Shown piece after piece: positions 1 to 8,255 of a stretch of DNA of 64,000 bases (position 1 is the stretch's first letter; every line of letters starts with the position of its first letter). The stretch lies in contig JBFMEX010000026.1 in NCBI GenBank assembly GCA_040752215.1, positions 1 through 64,000 of the forward strand. Direction: 5' to 3'. This DNA comes from JBFMEX01 sp040752215. GTDB lineage: Bacteria; Pseudomonadota; Alphaproteobacteria; Rhizobiales; Hyphomicrobiaceae. The position numbers and the translations under genes were made by a program. The notes under the pieces are model-generated. The model did no database searches. It was given only the letters and a program-made list of their open reading frames with translations, and was not told the origin of the DNA.

Positions 1-15
1 TCCGACACGGGGTAG

Positions 16-74
16 GACCCTGCGGGTCCGACCTCTGTCTTGCCGGTGGTGCATGGGGTCGGACCCGCAGGGTC
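16..74. repeat. Perfect 18-bp inverted repeat, REP-like
   Basis: Positions 16-33 are the exact reverse complement of 57-74, with a 23-base loop. The core GGGTCGGACCC is repeated again at 71-81, giving a cluster of near-palindromic units. It lies in the leader before nagZ, outside any supported gene. It could be a REP-type intergenic repeat or a transcription terminator of a gene left of the window; there is no T-tract on the plus strand, so a REP element is favoured. Whether it recurs in the genome cannot be seen here. Confidence 0.6.
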
Positions 75-163
75 GGACCCCGCCGCGGGCGTACTTCCAT
101 CCCCCTCCAGCCTCCCCCACGAGGGGGGCGGGAAACGGCGACACATGCTGGACGACCTCTGCC

Positions 164-1198
164 ATGCGTAGCGCGCTCATTGTCGGGCTGGCAGGCCCGA
201 CGCTCGCCGAGGCCGAGCGGCAATTCCTGCGCTCGGTGCGCCCGGCCGGGATCATCCTGTTCTCCCGCAACTGCATAGACGCAGACCAGATCCGCCGGCT
301 CGCCGCCGAGGCCCGGACGGCAGTCGGCGAGGATCACACGCTGGTGCTGATCGATCAGGAAGGCGGCCGCGTGCAGCGGCTGCGCCCGCCGCTCGGCCGT
401 GCCCTGCCACCGGCGATCGCCTACGCGCACATCCATTCGGAATCGCCCGAGCTGGCGCGCGAGATGGCGTTTCTGGTTGCGCGGCTGCTGGCAGAGGACC
501 TGCGCGCGCTCGGCATCGATACCGACTGCGCGCCGGTGTTGGACGTGCCGGTGCCGGGCGCCCACGACATCATCGGCGACCGCGCCTACGGCCGCCAGCC
601 CGAGGTCGTCACCGCGCTCGGCCGTGCGGTGGCCGAGGGCCTGATGGCCGGCGGTGTGCTGCCGGTCGTCAAGCATGTCCCGGGACATGGCCGCGCGACC
701 CAGGATAGCCATCTCGCGCTGCCGGTCGTCGCGACACGGCACGGTGAGCTGTCGACCACCGACTTCGCGCCGTTCCGCGCGCTCGGTGCCATGCCGGCGG
801 CGATGACCGCACACGTGGTCTTCTCCGATATCGATCCGGATCGGCCGGCCAGCACCTCGCCGCGCATCATCGCAGAGGTGATACGCGGCGAGATCGGCTT
901 CGACGGCCTGCTGATGAGCGACGACCTCGGCATGAAGGCGCTCACCGGCGGGATGCGGTCGCGGGCCGAGGCGGTGATCGCCGCCGGGTCGGATGTCGCA
1001 TTGCATTGCAGCGGCGATCTGGCCGAGATGGAGGCGGCGGCGGCCGGCGTGCCTCGCATGTCCGGCTCGGCGCTGCGCCGCTTCAAGGCGGCGGTCGGCG
1101 TGGTTAACCGTGATCCGACCCCGTTCGATCGGGCTACCGCTGCGGCGGCGCTCGATGCGGTGCTCGCGGATCACGCTCGCCACGTTGAATCAGTGTAG
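164..1198 (+). CDS. nagZ: beta-N-acetylhexosaminidase NagZ
   Basis: This is a glycoside hydrolase family 3 cytoplasmic enzyme of 344 residues that removes N-acetylglucosamine from 1,6-anhydro-MurNAc muropeptides during cell-wall recycling. The NagZ signature is intact: KHVPGHG at about residues 170-176, followed by the DSH triad at 181-183 that supplies the acid/base histidine, and MSDDLGM at 251-257 with the nucleophile aspartate. The longer frame from position 53 runs through the inverted repeat and was rejected; the ATG at 164 gives the usual NagZ amino terminus. It leads the scpA-scpB genes, as in other Hyphomicrobiales. AnmK, another recycling enzyme, is encoded near 43-44 kb. Confidence 0.95.
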   Translation: MRSALIVGLAGPTLAEAERQFLRSVRPAGIILFSRNCIDADQIRRLAAEARTAVGEDHTLVLIDQEGGRVQRLRPPLGRALPPAIAYAHIHSESPELAREMAFLVARLLAEDLRALGIDTDCAPVLDVPVPGAHDIIGDRAYGRQPEVVTALGRAVAEGLMAGGVLPVVKHVPGHGRATQDSHLALPVVATRHGELSTTDFAPFRALGAMPAAMTAHVVFSDIDPDRPASTSPRIIAEVIRGEIGFDGLLMSDDLGMKALTGGMRSRAEAVIAAGSDVALHCSGDLAEMEAAAAGVPRMSGSALRRFKAAVGVVNRDPTPFDRATAAAALDAVLADHARHVESV

Positions 1199-1257
1199 TG
1201 TCGGCCGCGCCGGGATATGTTCCGGGCCGACCAGCCGTAACTGCCGACAGAGGCTCG

Positions 1258-2097
1258 ATGACGAGTGAAGACGAGAGCGCGGCCGAGACGGCGGCTGGGG
1301 GCTGGCAGGCTCCGAGCCCCGATGCGGCGCCGCGCGCCGAGGAAGCCCTCGTCGTCGACGTCGAGGGCTTCGAGGGGCCGCTCGACCTGCTGCTCGCGCT
1401 CGCCCGCACGCAGAAGGTCGACATCGCGCGCATCTCGGTGCTGGCGCTGGTCGAGCAGTACCTGGCGTTCATCAGCGAGGCGCACCGGCTCCGTATTGAG
1501 ATCGCCGCCGACTATCTGGTGATGGCGGCTTGGCTCGCCTATCTGAAGTCGCGTCTGCTGCTGCCGCGCGAGGAGACGCCGCCCGATCAGACGAGCGCCG
1601 AGGAGCTGGCGCAGCGGCTCGCCTTCCGCCTGATGCGGCTCGAGGCGATGCGCGAGGCGGCGGCCAAGCTGATGACCAGGAAGCGGCTGGGCCGGGATGT
1701 GTTCGGGCGCGGTGCGCCGGAGACCGTGACCACGGTTCGCGACACGCAATACACGGCCCAGATCTACGACCTGCTCAAGGCCTATGCCGAGCAGCGCCGC
1801 CGCACGATCAAGGCAAGCCACGTCATCAAGGCGCGTCAGGTCTGGTCGATCAAGGACGCGCGCGGCCGGCTCGAGCGCCTGGTCGGTGAGTGCAGGCTCG
1901 ACTGGGTCCAGCTCGATCTGTTTCTCGACCGTTACCTGCCGACGCCGGCAGAGACCAAGACCGTGTTGGCCAGCTCGTTCGGCGCCACCCTGGAGATGGC
2001 GCGCGAGGGGCTCGTAGAACTCAGACAGGAGGCGCCGTTTGCGCCGATCTACATGCGCCGGCGCGCTGCCGGCGAGAAGTGGGAGCGTGTCGGCTAG
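1258..2097 (+). CDS. scpA: segregation and condensation protein ScpA
   Basis: ScpA is the kleisin subunit of the bacterial SMC condensin; it bridges SMC heads and binds ScpB. The 279-residue product has the ScpA start (a VEGFEGPLDLLLAL segment near residue 37) and a winged-helix carboxyl end typical of kleisins. The ATG at 1258 follows an AGAGG ribosome binding site; a GTG at 1198 overlapping the nagZ stop would add a non-conserved 20-residue leader. The gene lies 59 bases after nagZ and 86 before scpB and is probably cotranscribed with both. Confidence 0.95.
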   Translation: MTSEDESAAETAAGGWQAPSPDAAPRAEEALVVDVEGFEGPLDLLLALARTQKVDIARISVLALVEQYLAFISEAHRLRIEIAADYLVMAAWLAYLKSRLLLPREETPPDQTSAEELAQRLAFRLMRLEAMREAAAKLMTRKRLGRDVFGRGAPETVTTVRDTQYTAQIYDLLKAYAEQRRRTIKASHVIKARQVWSIKDARGRLERLVGECRLDWVQLDLFLDRYLPTPAETKTVLASSFGATLEMAREGLVELRQEAPFAPIYMRRRAAGEKWERVG

Positions 2098-2183
2098 TGT
2101 CGTAATCGCGACGTTCGTCAATCTCTGCGACCAGCAGCGAACGAATCTCGCGCTCATCACACGAGCGTCGGCGTAACGAGTCC

Positions 2184-3086
2184 ATGCATGACAAGGATAC
2201 GTGGGACACGCACATGGCTCCACCGCGCCTGACCCTGGTGAAGACCGGACACGAGACCGACCCCGGCCGGCCCGACGACGGCCGCACCGAGGCCGAGCGC
2301 GCCGAGGCCGAGGCGCAGGCCGCCGCCGTTGTCGCCGTCGCCGAGCGCGAGGCCGACAAGGCCCGCATCGCCGAGCTCGTAGCCGGCGAGCGCCGCCAGA
2401 AGCTACGCATCCTCGAGGCGGCGCTGTTCGCGGCGTCCGAGCCGCTCGACGAGGCTCGCCTTGCCGCTCACCTGGCCGGCGAGGAGGCGATCGGCGAGCT
2501 GCTGGCCGAGCTGCAGGGCCAGTATGCCGGCCGCGGTGTCAGTCTGGTGCGCGTCGCCGGCAAGTGGGCGTTCCGCACCGCCGACGATCTCTCCTACCTG
2601 CTCGAACGCTACCAGAGCGTCGAGCGCCGTCTGTCGAAGGCCGCGCTGGAGACGCTCGCCATCATCGCCTACCACCAGCCGGTGACGCGCGCCGAGGTGG
2701 AGGAGATCCGCGGCGTCTCGACGTCGGCCGGCACGCTCGACATCCTGCTTGAGACCGGCTGGGTGCGCCCGCGCGGGCGGCGGCGGGCGCCGGGCCGTCC
2801 GGTCACCTACGGCACCACCGAGGCGTTCCTCGAGCACTTCGGTCTCGACAGCATCCGCGATCTGCCGGGTCTTGCCGAGCTGAAGGGCGCGGGGCTGCTG
2901 GACAGCAACCTTCCGCCCGGATTTACCGTGCCGGAGCCGACCGACGTGGCCGCCCTGATGCCGGACGAGCTGCCGCTCGACGCCGGTGACGAGGAGGCTG
3001 CCGAGGAGGGCGCCACCGAACCCGAGCCGACGCTGGACTTGCTCGATACCGACGACAACGATAAGCCGGAGCCGTCGGGAGCGTGA
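2184..3086 (+). CDS. scpB: segregation and condensation protein ScpB
   Basis: ScpB is a winged-helix protein that dimerises and binds ScpA in the SMC complex. The core is clear (residues about 70-235; ALETLAIIAYHQP and RGVSTSAGTLDILLETG-like segments). At 300 residues it is longer than most ScpB proteins (about 200-240) because of a charged Ala/Glu/Arg-rich amino-terminal helix and a long acidic carboxyl tail rich in Glu and Asp. An alternative start at 2214 would shorten the amino end by ten residues. Downstream it is followed by an unrelated ABC ATPase rather than directly by tatA. Confidence 0.93.
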   Translation: MHDKDTWDTHMAPPRLTLVKTGHETDPGRPDDGRTEAERAEAEAQAAAVVAVAEREADKARIAELVAGERRQKLRILEAALFAASEPLDEARLAAHLAGEEAIGELLAELQGQYAGRGVSLVRVAGKWAFRTADDLSYLLERYQSVERRLSKAALETLAIIAYHQPVTRAEVEEIRGVSTSAGTLDILLETGWVRPRGRRRAPGRPVTYGTTEAFLEHFGLDSIRDLPGLAELKGAGLLDSNLPPGFTVPEPTDVAALMPDELPLDAGDEEAAEEGATEPEPTLDLLDTDDNDKPEPSGA

Positions 3087-3153
3087 GCGACGCCGCCGTC
3101 GCCTGGGCGGCGGAGCGGCCTCTGCGTGCTTGCGCGTTCTTTCGAGGTCCGCA

Positions 3154-4311
3154 TTGGCGTTCAGCTTGAAGAGACTTTTTTCGAGACGACGGACCGAGGT
3201 CCGTCCCGGTACCGTCGGCGCTCCGCTGGCAAGTGGCGCGCGCGCCGCGGCGACGTTTGCCGCCCGGTTGACGTTCGAGAAGGTGGAGCGGCGCTACGGC
3301 GACGGCAAGGCGCTCTCCGGGCTCGATCTCGATATCGCACCGGGCGAGGTCGTGTGCCTGCTCGGGCCGTCGGGCTGCGGAAAGACGACGCTGTTGCGCA
3401 TCGCCTCCGGCATCGAGAAGCCGTCTGCCGGTCGGGTGCTGATCAACGATCGCGAGGTCGCTGGCCCGGATCGGTTCGTGCCGCCGGAGGAGCGCAGCGT
3501 CGGCCTGATGTTCCAGGACTTCGCGCTGTTCCCCCATCTCACGATCATCGACAACGTCGCGTTCGGATTGAAGGCGCTGCCGCGCGAGGAGGCGCATCGC
3601 GAGGCGCTCGCCGTGCTGGCGCGCGTCGGCCTCGCCGAGTACGCCGACGAGTACCCGCACATCCTTTCCGGAGGCCAGCAGCAGCGCGTCGCGCTCGCCC
3701 GCGCGATCGTGCCGCGGCCGAGTGTGGTGCTGATGGACGAGCCGTTTTCGGGCCTCGACGTGCAGCTGCGTGAGAGCATGATGGAGGAGACGCTGGCGCT
3801 GCTCCGCGAGACGCGTGCCACCTGCATGATCGTCACCCATCATCCCGAGGAGGCGATGCGGCTCGGCGATCGTATCGCGGTGATGCGCGGCGGACGCCTG
3901 GTCCAGGCGGGCAAGGCGGAGGAGCTCTACCACCACCCGAAGGCGCTGTTCGTCGCGCGGCTGTTCTCGGAGATCAACGAGATCGCCTGCAAGGTGAAGG
4001 GTGGCAGCATCGCTTCGCCGATCGGCACATTGCCGGCGCCGGACGTGGCGGAGGGCGAGACGGCGATCCTTTGCATCCGCGAGCGTGGCATACGCGTCGC
4101 ACCGCCCGGCACCGGACTGCACGGTCGCGTGCTGCACGTCAAGTTCATGGGTGACGTAGGTCTGCTGGAGCTCGGCGTGCAAGGCTTCGATGCGCCGCTC
4201 AGGGCCCGAGCGCTGGAAGTGGAAGGCTGGTGCAAGGGCATGGAGGTCGGCGTCGAGATCGATCCGGCGCGGGCTTTGGTTTTTCCCGCCGCGGCCTCGG
4301 AAAGCGCTTGA
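3154..4311 (+). CDS. ABC transporter ATPase with TOBE-like domain (PotA/FbpC type), orphan
   Basis: The product is the nucleotide-binding subunit of an importer-type ABC system, of the family that energises iron(III), spermidine or sulfate uptake. Walker A is GPSGCGKTT at about 71-79, the signature LSGGQQQR near 171, Walker B VVLMDEP near 191, and the switch histidine is in IVTHHPEE; residues about 280-385 form a carboxyl TOBE-like regulatory region. The start chosen is TTG at 3154 behind GAGG; the longer frame overlaps scpB. No permease or binding-protein gene is adjacent, so its partner is elsewhere or it has another role. Substrate cannot be assigned. Confidence 0.8.
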   Translation: MAFSLKRLFSRRRTEVRPGTVGAPLASGARAAATFAARLTFEKVERRYGDGKALSGLDLDIAPGEVVCLLGPSGCGKTTLLRIASGIEKPSAGRVLINDREVAGPDRFVPPEERSVGLMFQDFALFPHLTIIDNVAFGLKALPREEAHREALAVLARVGLAEYADEYPHILSGGQQQRVALARAIVPRPSVVLMDEPFSGLDVQLRESMMEETLALLRETRATCMIVTHHPEEAMRLGDRIAVMRGGRLVQAGKAEELYHHPKALFVARLFSEINEIACKVKGGSIASPIGTLPAPDVAEGETAILCIRERGIRVAPPGTGLHGRVLHVKFMGDVGLLELGVQGFDAPLRARALEVEGWCKGMEVGVEIDPARALVFPAAASESA

Positions 4312-4352
4312 TTCCCATTATGAAACGCGCGTGATCGCCGGGCCGGCCGTGC

Positions 4353-4381
4353 TTGCCGCTCCCTGGTGTTTCTGCAATAGT
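4353..4381 (+). promoter_or_regulatory. predicted sigma-70 promoter for tatABC
   Basis: A -35 TTGCCG at 4353-4358 and a -10 AATAGT at 4376-4381 are separated by 17 bases. Transcription would begin near 4388, which supports the tatA start at 4435 over the upstream in-frame ATG at 4390. Confidence 0.45.
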
Positions 4382-4434
4382 GCCCCCAAATGCGAGTGAT
4401 CGCGACGAGCGCGTCGCCTGGGAGTGAGCGAACT

Positions 4435-4656
4435 ATGGGAACCATGAGCATCTGGCACTGGGTCATCCTGCTGCTGATCGTCGTGCTGCTGTTCGGCAGC
4501 GGCAAGATCTCGGCGATCATGACCGACGTGGCCAAGGGCATCAAGAGCTTCAAGAAGGGCATGGCCGAGGACGACGAACCCGCCACCGCCAAGGGCATCG
4601 ACCACAAGCCGGGCGTCGGCGAGAAATCCGAGGCCGAGCGCTCGAAGGCCGGCTAG
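4435..4656 (+). CDS. tatA: Sec-independent translocase subunit TatA
   Basis: TatA oligomerises in the inner membrane to form the channel for folded, twin-arginine-signal proteins. The 73-residue protein begins MGTMSIWHW, has one membrane helix (residues about 6-20), the FGSGKI hinge and the amphipathic helix with KGIKSFKKGM, followed by an acidic soluble tail. The ATG at 4435 has GGAG ten bases upstream and matches the family amino terminus. It is followed by tatB after 139 bases containing a terminator-like hairpin, so tatA may be expressed above tatBC. Confidence 0.95.
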   Translation: MGTMSIWHWVILLLIVVLLFGSGKISAIMTDVAKGIKSFKKGMAEDDEPATAKGIDHKPGVGEKSEAERSKAG

Positions 4657-4682
4657 TTCGGTGCACCCGATGGAGCGATGAG

Positions 4683-4714
4683 CGCCGCCGGTGGCCGGGC
4701 GGCGTTTCGCTTTT
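4683..4714 (+). terminator. terminator-like hairpin between tatA and tatB
   Basis: CGCCGCC at 4683-4689 pairs perfectly with GGCGGCG at 4698-4704 (loop of eight), followed by TTTCGCTTTT. This resembles a leaky intrinsic terminator inside the tat operon. Partial termination would favour TatA over TatB and TatC, fitting the known excess of TatA in the complex. Confidence 0.5.
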
Positions 4715-4795
4715 GGGCGGGCAATGTCCCGACGTTGGTCGGAGCAGCGCGCGGGGGCTCTATGTCGAGGACAATGAGAGGGTCCGGTTGAGGCG

Positions 4796-5242
4796 ATGTT
4801 CGATATCGGCTGGAGCGAGCTTCTGGTTCTGGGCATCGTCGCGCTCATCGTGATCGGCCCCAAGGACTTGCCGATCGTGCTGCGGACGATCGGACGCTAT
4901 GCCGGCATGATCCGCAAGCAGGCGGCCGAGTTCCGCGCCCAGTTCGAGGAGGTGATCCGCGACAGCGAGTACGAGACCATCCGCAAGGAGATGGACGCGC
5001 TCGGCAAGGATGTCGGCAGCTCGGTGCGCGAGGCGACTGCCGGACTCGAGAAGGATCTGGACGAGGCACGTCGCGCCCTCGACGCGCCGGCCACGCCCGA
5101 GGCCGGTGCCGACAGCGCGACGGATGGCGAAAGCCCGAAGCCGGGCGAGAGCCCGGCCGCGACGGAGCCGGCTGCGAGCGAGACTGCGGGCGAAGGTCGG
5201 GCGCTGGCCGAGAGTGGTGCTGTGGGTGGAAAGGCAGGCTGA
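4796..5242 (+). CDS. tatB: Sec-independent translocase subunit TatB
   Basis: TatB forms the signal-peptide receptor with TatC. The 148-residue product starts MFDIGWSELL, has one membrane helix (residues about 5-21) and the conserved GPKDLP turn, then a long amphipathic helix and an Ala/Glu/Pro-rich disordered tail of about 60 residues. GAGG lies just upstream of the ATG. The stop codon is only three bases before the tatC start, so the two are translationally linked. Confidence 0.95.
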   Translation: MFDIGWSELLVLGIVALIVIGPKDLPIVLRTIGRYAGMIRKQAAEFRAQFEEVIRDSEYETIRKEMDALGKDVGSSVREATAGLEKDLDEARRALDAPATPEAGADSATDGESPKPGESPAATEPAASETAGEGRALAESGAVGGKAG

Positions 5243-5245
5243 TCC

Positions 5246-6040
5246 GTGCAGGATGTCGCGAAGACCAAGGACGGCCAGGACGAGATCGACGCCTCGGCGG
5301 CGCCGTTGATGGACCACTTGATCGAGCTTCGCCAGCGGCTGATCTACTCGGTGGCGGCGTTCTTCGTCATGTTCGTTCTTTGCTTCGCGGTCGCCAAGCA
5401 CATCTACAACATCCTGCTGTGGCCGTTCGTCAGCGTCGTCGGGCCGGAGCACGCCAAGACGATCTACACCCATCTGCTGGAGAAGTTCTTCGTCGACATC
5501 AAGGTGGCGATGTTCGGCGCCGCCTTTCTTTCGTTCCCGGTGGTGGCGGTGCAGGTCTACAAGTTCGTCGCGCCCGGCCTCTACAAGAACGAGCGGGCGG
5601 CCTTCCGCCCCTATCTGGTGGCGACGCCGCTGTTGTTCCTGCTCGGCGCCAGCATCGTCTATTTCATCGCCATGCCGCTGCTCGTGAAGTTCTCGGTCGG
5701 CTTCGAGCAGGTCGGCACCGAGGGCGCGGCCGAGATCTCGCTCTTGCCCAAGGTGAGCGAGTACCTGTCGCTGATCATGACGCTGGTGTTCGGCTTCGGC
5801 ATCGCATTTCAGCTGCCGGTGGTGCTGACGCTGCTCGCCCGCGCCGGCGTGGTGACCGCCGACAACCTGGTCAGCGTGCGACGCTACGCGATCGTCGGTA
5901 TCTTCGCCGCCGCCGCGGTGCTGACGCCGCCCGATGCGATCTCGATGATCATCATGGCGCTGCCGACCTGCCTGCTCTACGAGGCCTCGATCTACGCCGT
6001 CCGCTACGTCGAGAAGCAGCGGGCCGCGGCGAGCGATTGA
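5246..6040 (+). CDS. tatC: Sec-independent translocase subunit TatC
   Basis: TatC is the six-helix membrane core that recognises the twin-arginine motif. The 264-residue protein has the conserved amino-terminal segment MDHLIELRQRL at about 22-32, the periplasmic FxxPG-like region and six hydrophobic segments ending near residue 250. Translation starts at GTG 5246, three bases after tatB. It is the last gene of the operon, and ends 15 bases from the convergent higA gene, with no clear terminator between. Confidence 0.95.
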   Translation: MQDVAKTKDGQDEIDASAAPLMDHLIELRQRLIYSVAAFFVMFVLCFAVAKHIYNILLWPFVSVVGPEHAKTIYTHLLEKFFVDIKVAMFGAAFLSFPVVAVQVYKFVAPGLYKNERAAFRPYLVATPLLFLLGASIVYFIAMPLLVKFSVGFEQVGTEGAAEISLLPKVSEYLSLIMTLVFGFGIAFQLPVVLTLLARAGVVTADNLVSVRRYAIVGIFAAAAVLTPPDAISMIIMALPTCLLYEASIYAVRYVEKQRAAASD

Positions 6041-6054
6041 TCCGGGGCGCTCGC

Positions 6055-6366
6055 TCAGCTCGCGACTTTGAGCGGGGTCAGCGCCGTGGTGTCCACCTGC
6101 CGCTCCGCGTGCCAGAGGTCGTAGGCCGTCTGCATGTTGAGCCACGAGGCGGCGGAGGTGCCGAGCACCGCGCCGAGGCGGACGGCCATCGCCGGCGTGA
6201 CCGGCTGCTTCTCGGCCAGGATGTCATAGAGCGACTGGCGCGAGATGCCGAGCGCGCGGGCCACCTCAGTCTTCGGCTGCGGCAGCGCCGGCAGCACGAT
6301 CTCGCGCAGGATCGCGCCCGGGTGCGTGGGGCAGCGGACGCTCGATCTCTTGGGCGGGGCGGTCAT
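6055..6366 (-). CDS. higA: HigA-type antitoxin, XRE helix-turn-helix
   Basis: A 103-residue DNA-binding protein of the HigA family: the PxHPGxIL-like opening (CPTHPGAIL near residue 12), an XRE helix-turn-helix (VARALGISRQSLYDIL) and a carboxyl segment that usually covers the toxin. It should neutralise HigB and repress the pair. The ATG at 6366 was taken because upstream codons in the frame overlap the toxin gene and are not conserved. It follows higB by 44 bases on the minus strand, the usual toxin-first HigBA order, and is convergent with tatC. Confidence 0.9.
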   Translation of the reverse strand: MTAPPKRSSVRCPTHPGAILREIVLPALPQPKTEVARALGISRQSLYDILAEKQPVTPAMAVRLGAVLGTSAASWLNMQTAYDLWHAERQVDTTALTPLKVAS

Positions 6367-6410
6367 GCAGTACCTCTCGTGCTCGACGCGTTGCAATCCT
6401 GCGTGCCCAT

Positions 6411-6689
6411 TCAACGATAGTCCTCGAAATCGACGTCGACTGCGTCCTGGTCGGACCAACCGAGCGTGATGCGCCAGTTTGCCGACACCGAGACGGCGTA
6501 GCGACCTTTGTTCCGTCCGGTGAGTTGATGGAACCCAAACCCCGGCAGGTTCATGTCTGCCGGCGTTGCCGAGGCATCGAGTCTGTCAAGCAGCATCGAG
6601 ACCCTAGCTATCCGGTCCGGGGGTAGCCGAGAGAGGTCGTTGCGCTCCCAAAACCGCTTCAGGGAACGGTTGCGAAACGAGACGATCAT
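6411..6689 (-). CDS. higB: HigB-type toxin, RelE superfamily
   Basis: A 92-residue RelE/HigB-fold protein (plasmid maintenance killer family), expected to be a ribosome-dependent mRNA endonuclease. Conserved features are the opening MIVSFRNRSLKRF, the LPGFGFHQL segment near 49-57, and the RYAVSVSANWRITLG strand near 63-77 that carries the basic catalytic residues. GAGGGA precedes the ATG. The pair sits in the otherwise conserved tatC-serS junction, and its upstream region is visibly richer in A and T than the neighbours, suggesting acquisition. Confidence 0.9.
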   Translation of the reverse strand: MIVSFRNRSLKRFWERNDLSRLPPDRIARVSMLLDRLDASATPADMNLPGFGFHQLTGRNKGRYAVSVSANWRITLGWSDQDAVDVDFEDYR

Positions 6690-6787
6690 TGGTCGGCTTC
6701 CCTCTTGCGCGGGCGAGACCCGCGATCTGACGCGTGCTCATGAGGTTCTCCGTCCCTGACTCCGCGAAGCGCCGGCCAACAACTCAT

Positions 6788-6818
6788 CTGTGTATGGCAA
6801 TAGGATACAGAATGTCAA
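6788..6818 (-). promoter_or_regulatory. higBA promoter with overlapping dyad
   Basis: Read on the minus strand, a consensus -35 TTGACA lies at 6813-6818 and TACACA at 6789-6794, spaced 18 bases. The interval is an imperfect dyad (CTGT...ACAG at the outer ends, TGTAT and ATACA inside), a plausible HigA operator for autorepression. Confidence 0.5.
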
Positions 6819-6867
6819 GTAATAGCAGACATGCCGACGTCGCCGATTGTGAGTTTGAATCCGTGTC

Positions 6868-6899
6868 TGGACCGGGGATTGCGGACGTCCTATAGGACG
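6868..6899 (+). promoter_or_regulatory. predicted serS promoter with 14-bp palindrome
   Basis: TGGACC at 6868-6873 and TATAGG at 6891-6896 are 17 bases apart. The -10 is embedded in the perfect palindrome CGTCCTATAGGACG (6886-6899), which could be an operator. The GTG start of serS lies about 60 bases downstream of the expected transcript start. Confidence 0.4.
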
Positions 6900-6963
6900 G
6901 ACATTCACTTGTGCGCGGTATCCGATACCAGCGCTCAAGACTTAGAACCGCACGAGGCCGCCC

Positions 6964-8247
6964 GTGTTCGACATCAAATGGATCCGTGACAACCCCGATG
7001 CGTTCGACGCGGCGCTTGCGAAGCGCGGGCTCGACCCGCTCGCCGCCAAGCTGCTCGAAGTCGACGATGCCCGTCGTCGCCACTTGACCGCGCTGCAGGA
7101 GGCGCAGGCGCGGCGCAACGCAGCGTCGAAGGAGATCGGAAAGGCCAAGGCGGCCAAGGACGAGGCGGGCGCCGCCAAGCTGATGGCCGAGGTCGCGGAG
7201 CTGAAAGAGACCATCCAGGCCGGCGAGGAGCAGGAGCGCGAGCTCGTTCGCGGGCTCGAGCAGGCGCTGGCCATCATCCCCAACATGCCGCTCGCTGACG
7301 TGCCGCTCGGCAAGGACGAGAAGGACAACGTCGAGCTGCGCCGGGTCGGCGCGCAGCCCAAATTCGACTTCGCGCCGAAGCAGCACTTCGAGATCGGCGA
7401 GGCGCTGGGGCTGATGGACTTCGAGACCGCGGCCAAGCTCTCCGGCGCGCGCTTCGTCGTGCTGAAGGGGGCGCTGTCGCGGCTGGAGCGGGCGATCGCC
7501 GCCTTCATGCTCGACCTTCACACCCGCGAGCGTGGCTATACCGAGTACCTGCCGCCGTTCCTCGTCCGTGACGAGACCGCCTACGGCACCGGCAACCTGC
7601 CGAAGTTCGCCGAGGACCTGTTCCAGACCACCAACGGCTTCTGGTTGATCCCGACCGCCGAGGTGTCGCTCACCAACTTCGTGCGCGGCGAGATCCTCGA
7701 CGAGGACAAGCTGCCGATGCGCATGACCGCGTGGACGCCGTGCTTCCGCTCGGAGGCGGGCGCCGCCGGCAAGGACACGCGCGGCATGATCCGCCAGCAT
7801 CAGTTCTCCAAGGTCGAACTCGTCTCCATCACCACGCCGGAGACGAGCCTCGCCGAGCACGATCGCATGACGAATTGCGCCGAGGAGGTGCTGAAGCGGC
7901 TTGAGATTCCGTTCCGCACCATCCTGCTTTGCACCGGCGACATGGGCTTCGCCTCGCAGCGCACCTACGATATCGAGGCGTGGCTGCCGGGGCAGAACGC
8001 TTACCGCGAGATCTCCAGCTGCTCGGTGTGCGGCGACTTCCAGGCCCGGCGCATGAACGCGCGCTACCGCGACAAGGCGAGCAAGGAGGTGCGCTTCGTA
8101 CATACGCTGAACGGCTCCGGCCTCGCCGTTGGCCGCACGCTGATCGCGATCCTCGAGAACTACCAGCAGGCCGACGGCAGCGTCGTCGTGCCGAAGGCGC
8201 TGGTGCCCTACATGGGTGGCATCGAGCGCATCGAGAAGACAGCCTGA
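6964..8247 (+). CDS. serS: seryl-tRNA synthetase
   Basis: This class II synthetase charges tRNA-Ser (and tRNA-Sec where present) with serine. At 427 residues it is normal size. The amino-terminal coiled-coil arm (residues about 25-100, rich in Lys, Ala and Glu) binds the tRNA long variable arm; the catalytic core carries the class II motifs, including FRSEAGAAGKDTRG (motif 2) near 262-275 and GSGLAVGRTL (motif 3) near 385. Translation starts at GTG. It is followed after eight bases by surE, the order usual in Hyphomicrobiales. Confidence 0.97.
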   Translation: MFDIKWIRDNPDAFDAALAKRGLDPLAAKLLEVDDARRRHLTALQEAQARRNAASKEIGKAKAAKDEAGAAKLMAEVAELKETIQAGEEQERELVRGLEQALAIIPNMPLADVPLGKDEKDNVELRRVGAQPKFDFAPKQHFEIGEALGLMDFETAAKLSGARFVVLKGALSRLERAIAAFMLDLHTRERGYTEYLPPFLVRDETAYGTGNLPKFAEDLFQTTNGFWLIPTAEVSLTNFVRGEILDEDKLPMRMTAWTPCFRSEAGAAGKDTRGMIRQHQFSKVELVSITTPETSLAEHDRMTNCAEEVLKRLEIPFRTILLCTGDMGFASQRTYDIEAWLPGQNAYREISSCSVCGDFQARRMNARYRDKASKEVRFVHTLNGSGLAVGRTLIAILENYQQADGSVVVPKALVPYMGGIERIEKTA

Positions 8248-8255
8248 CGGATCGC

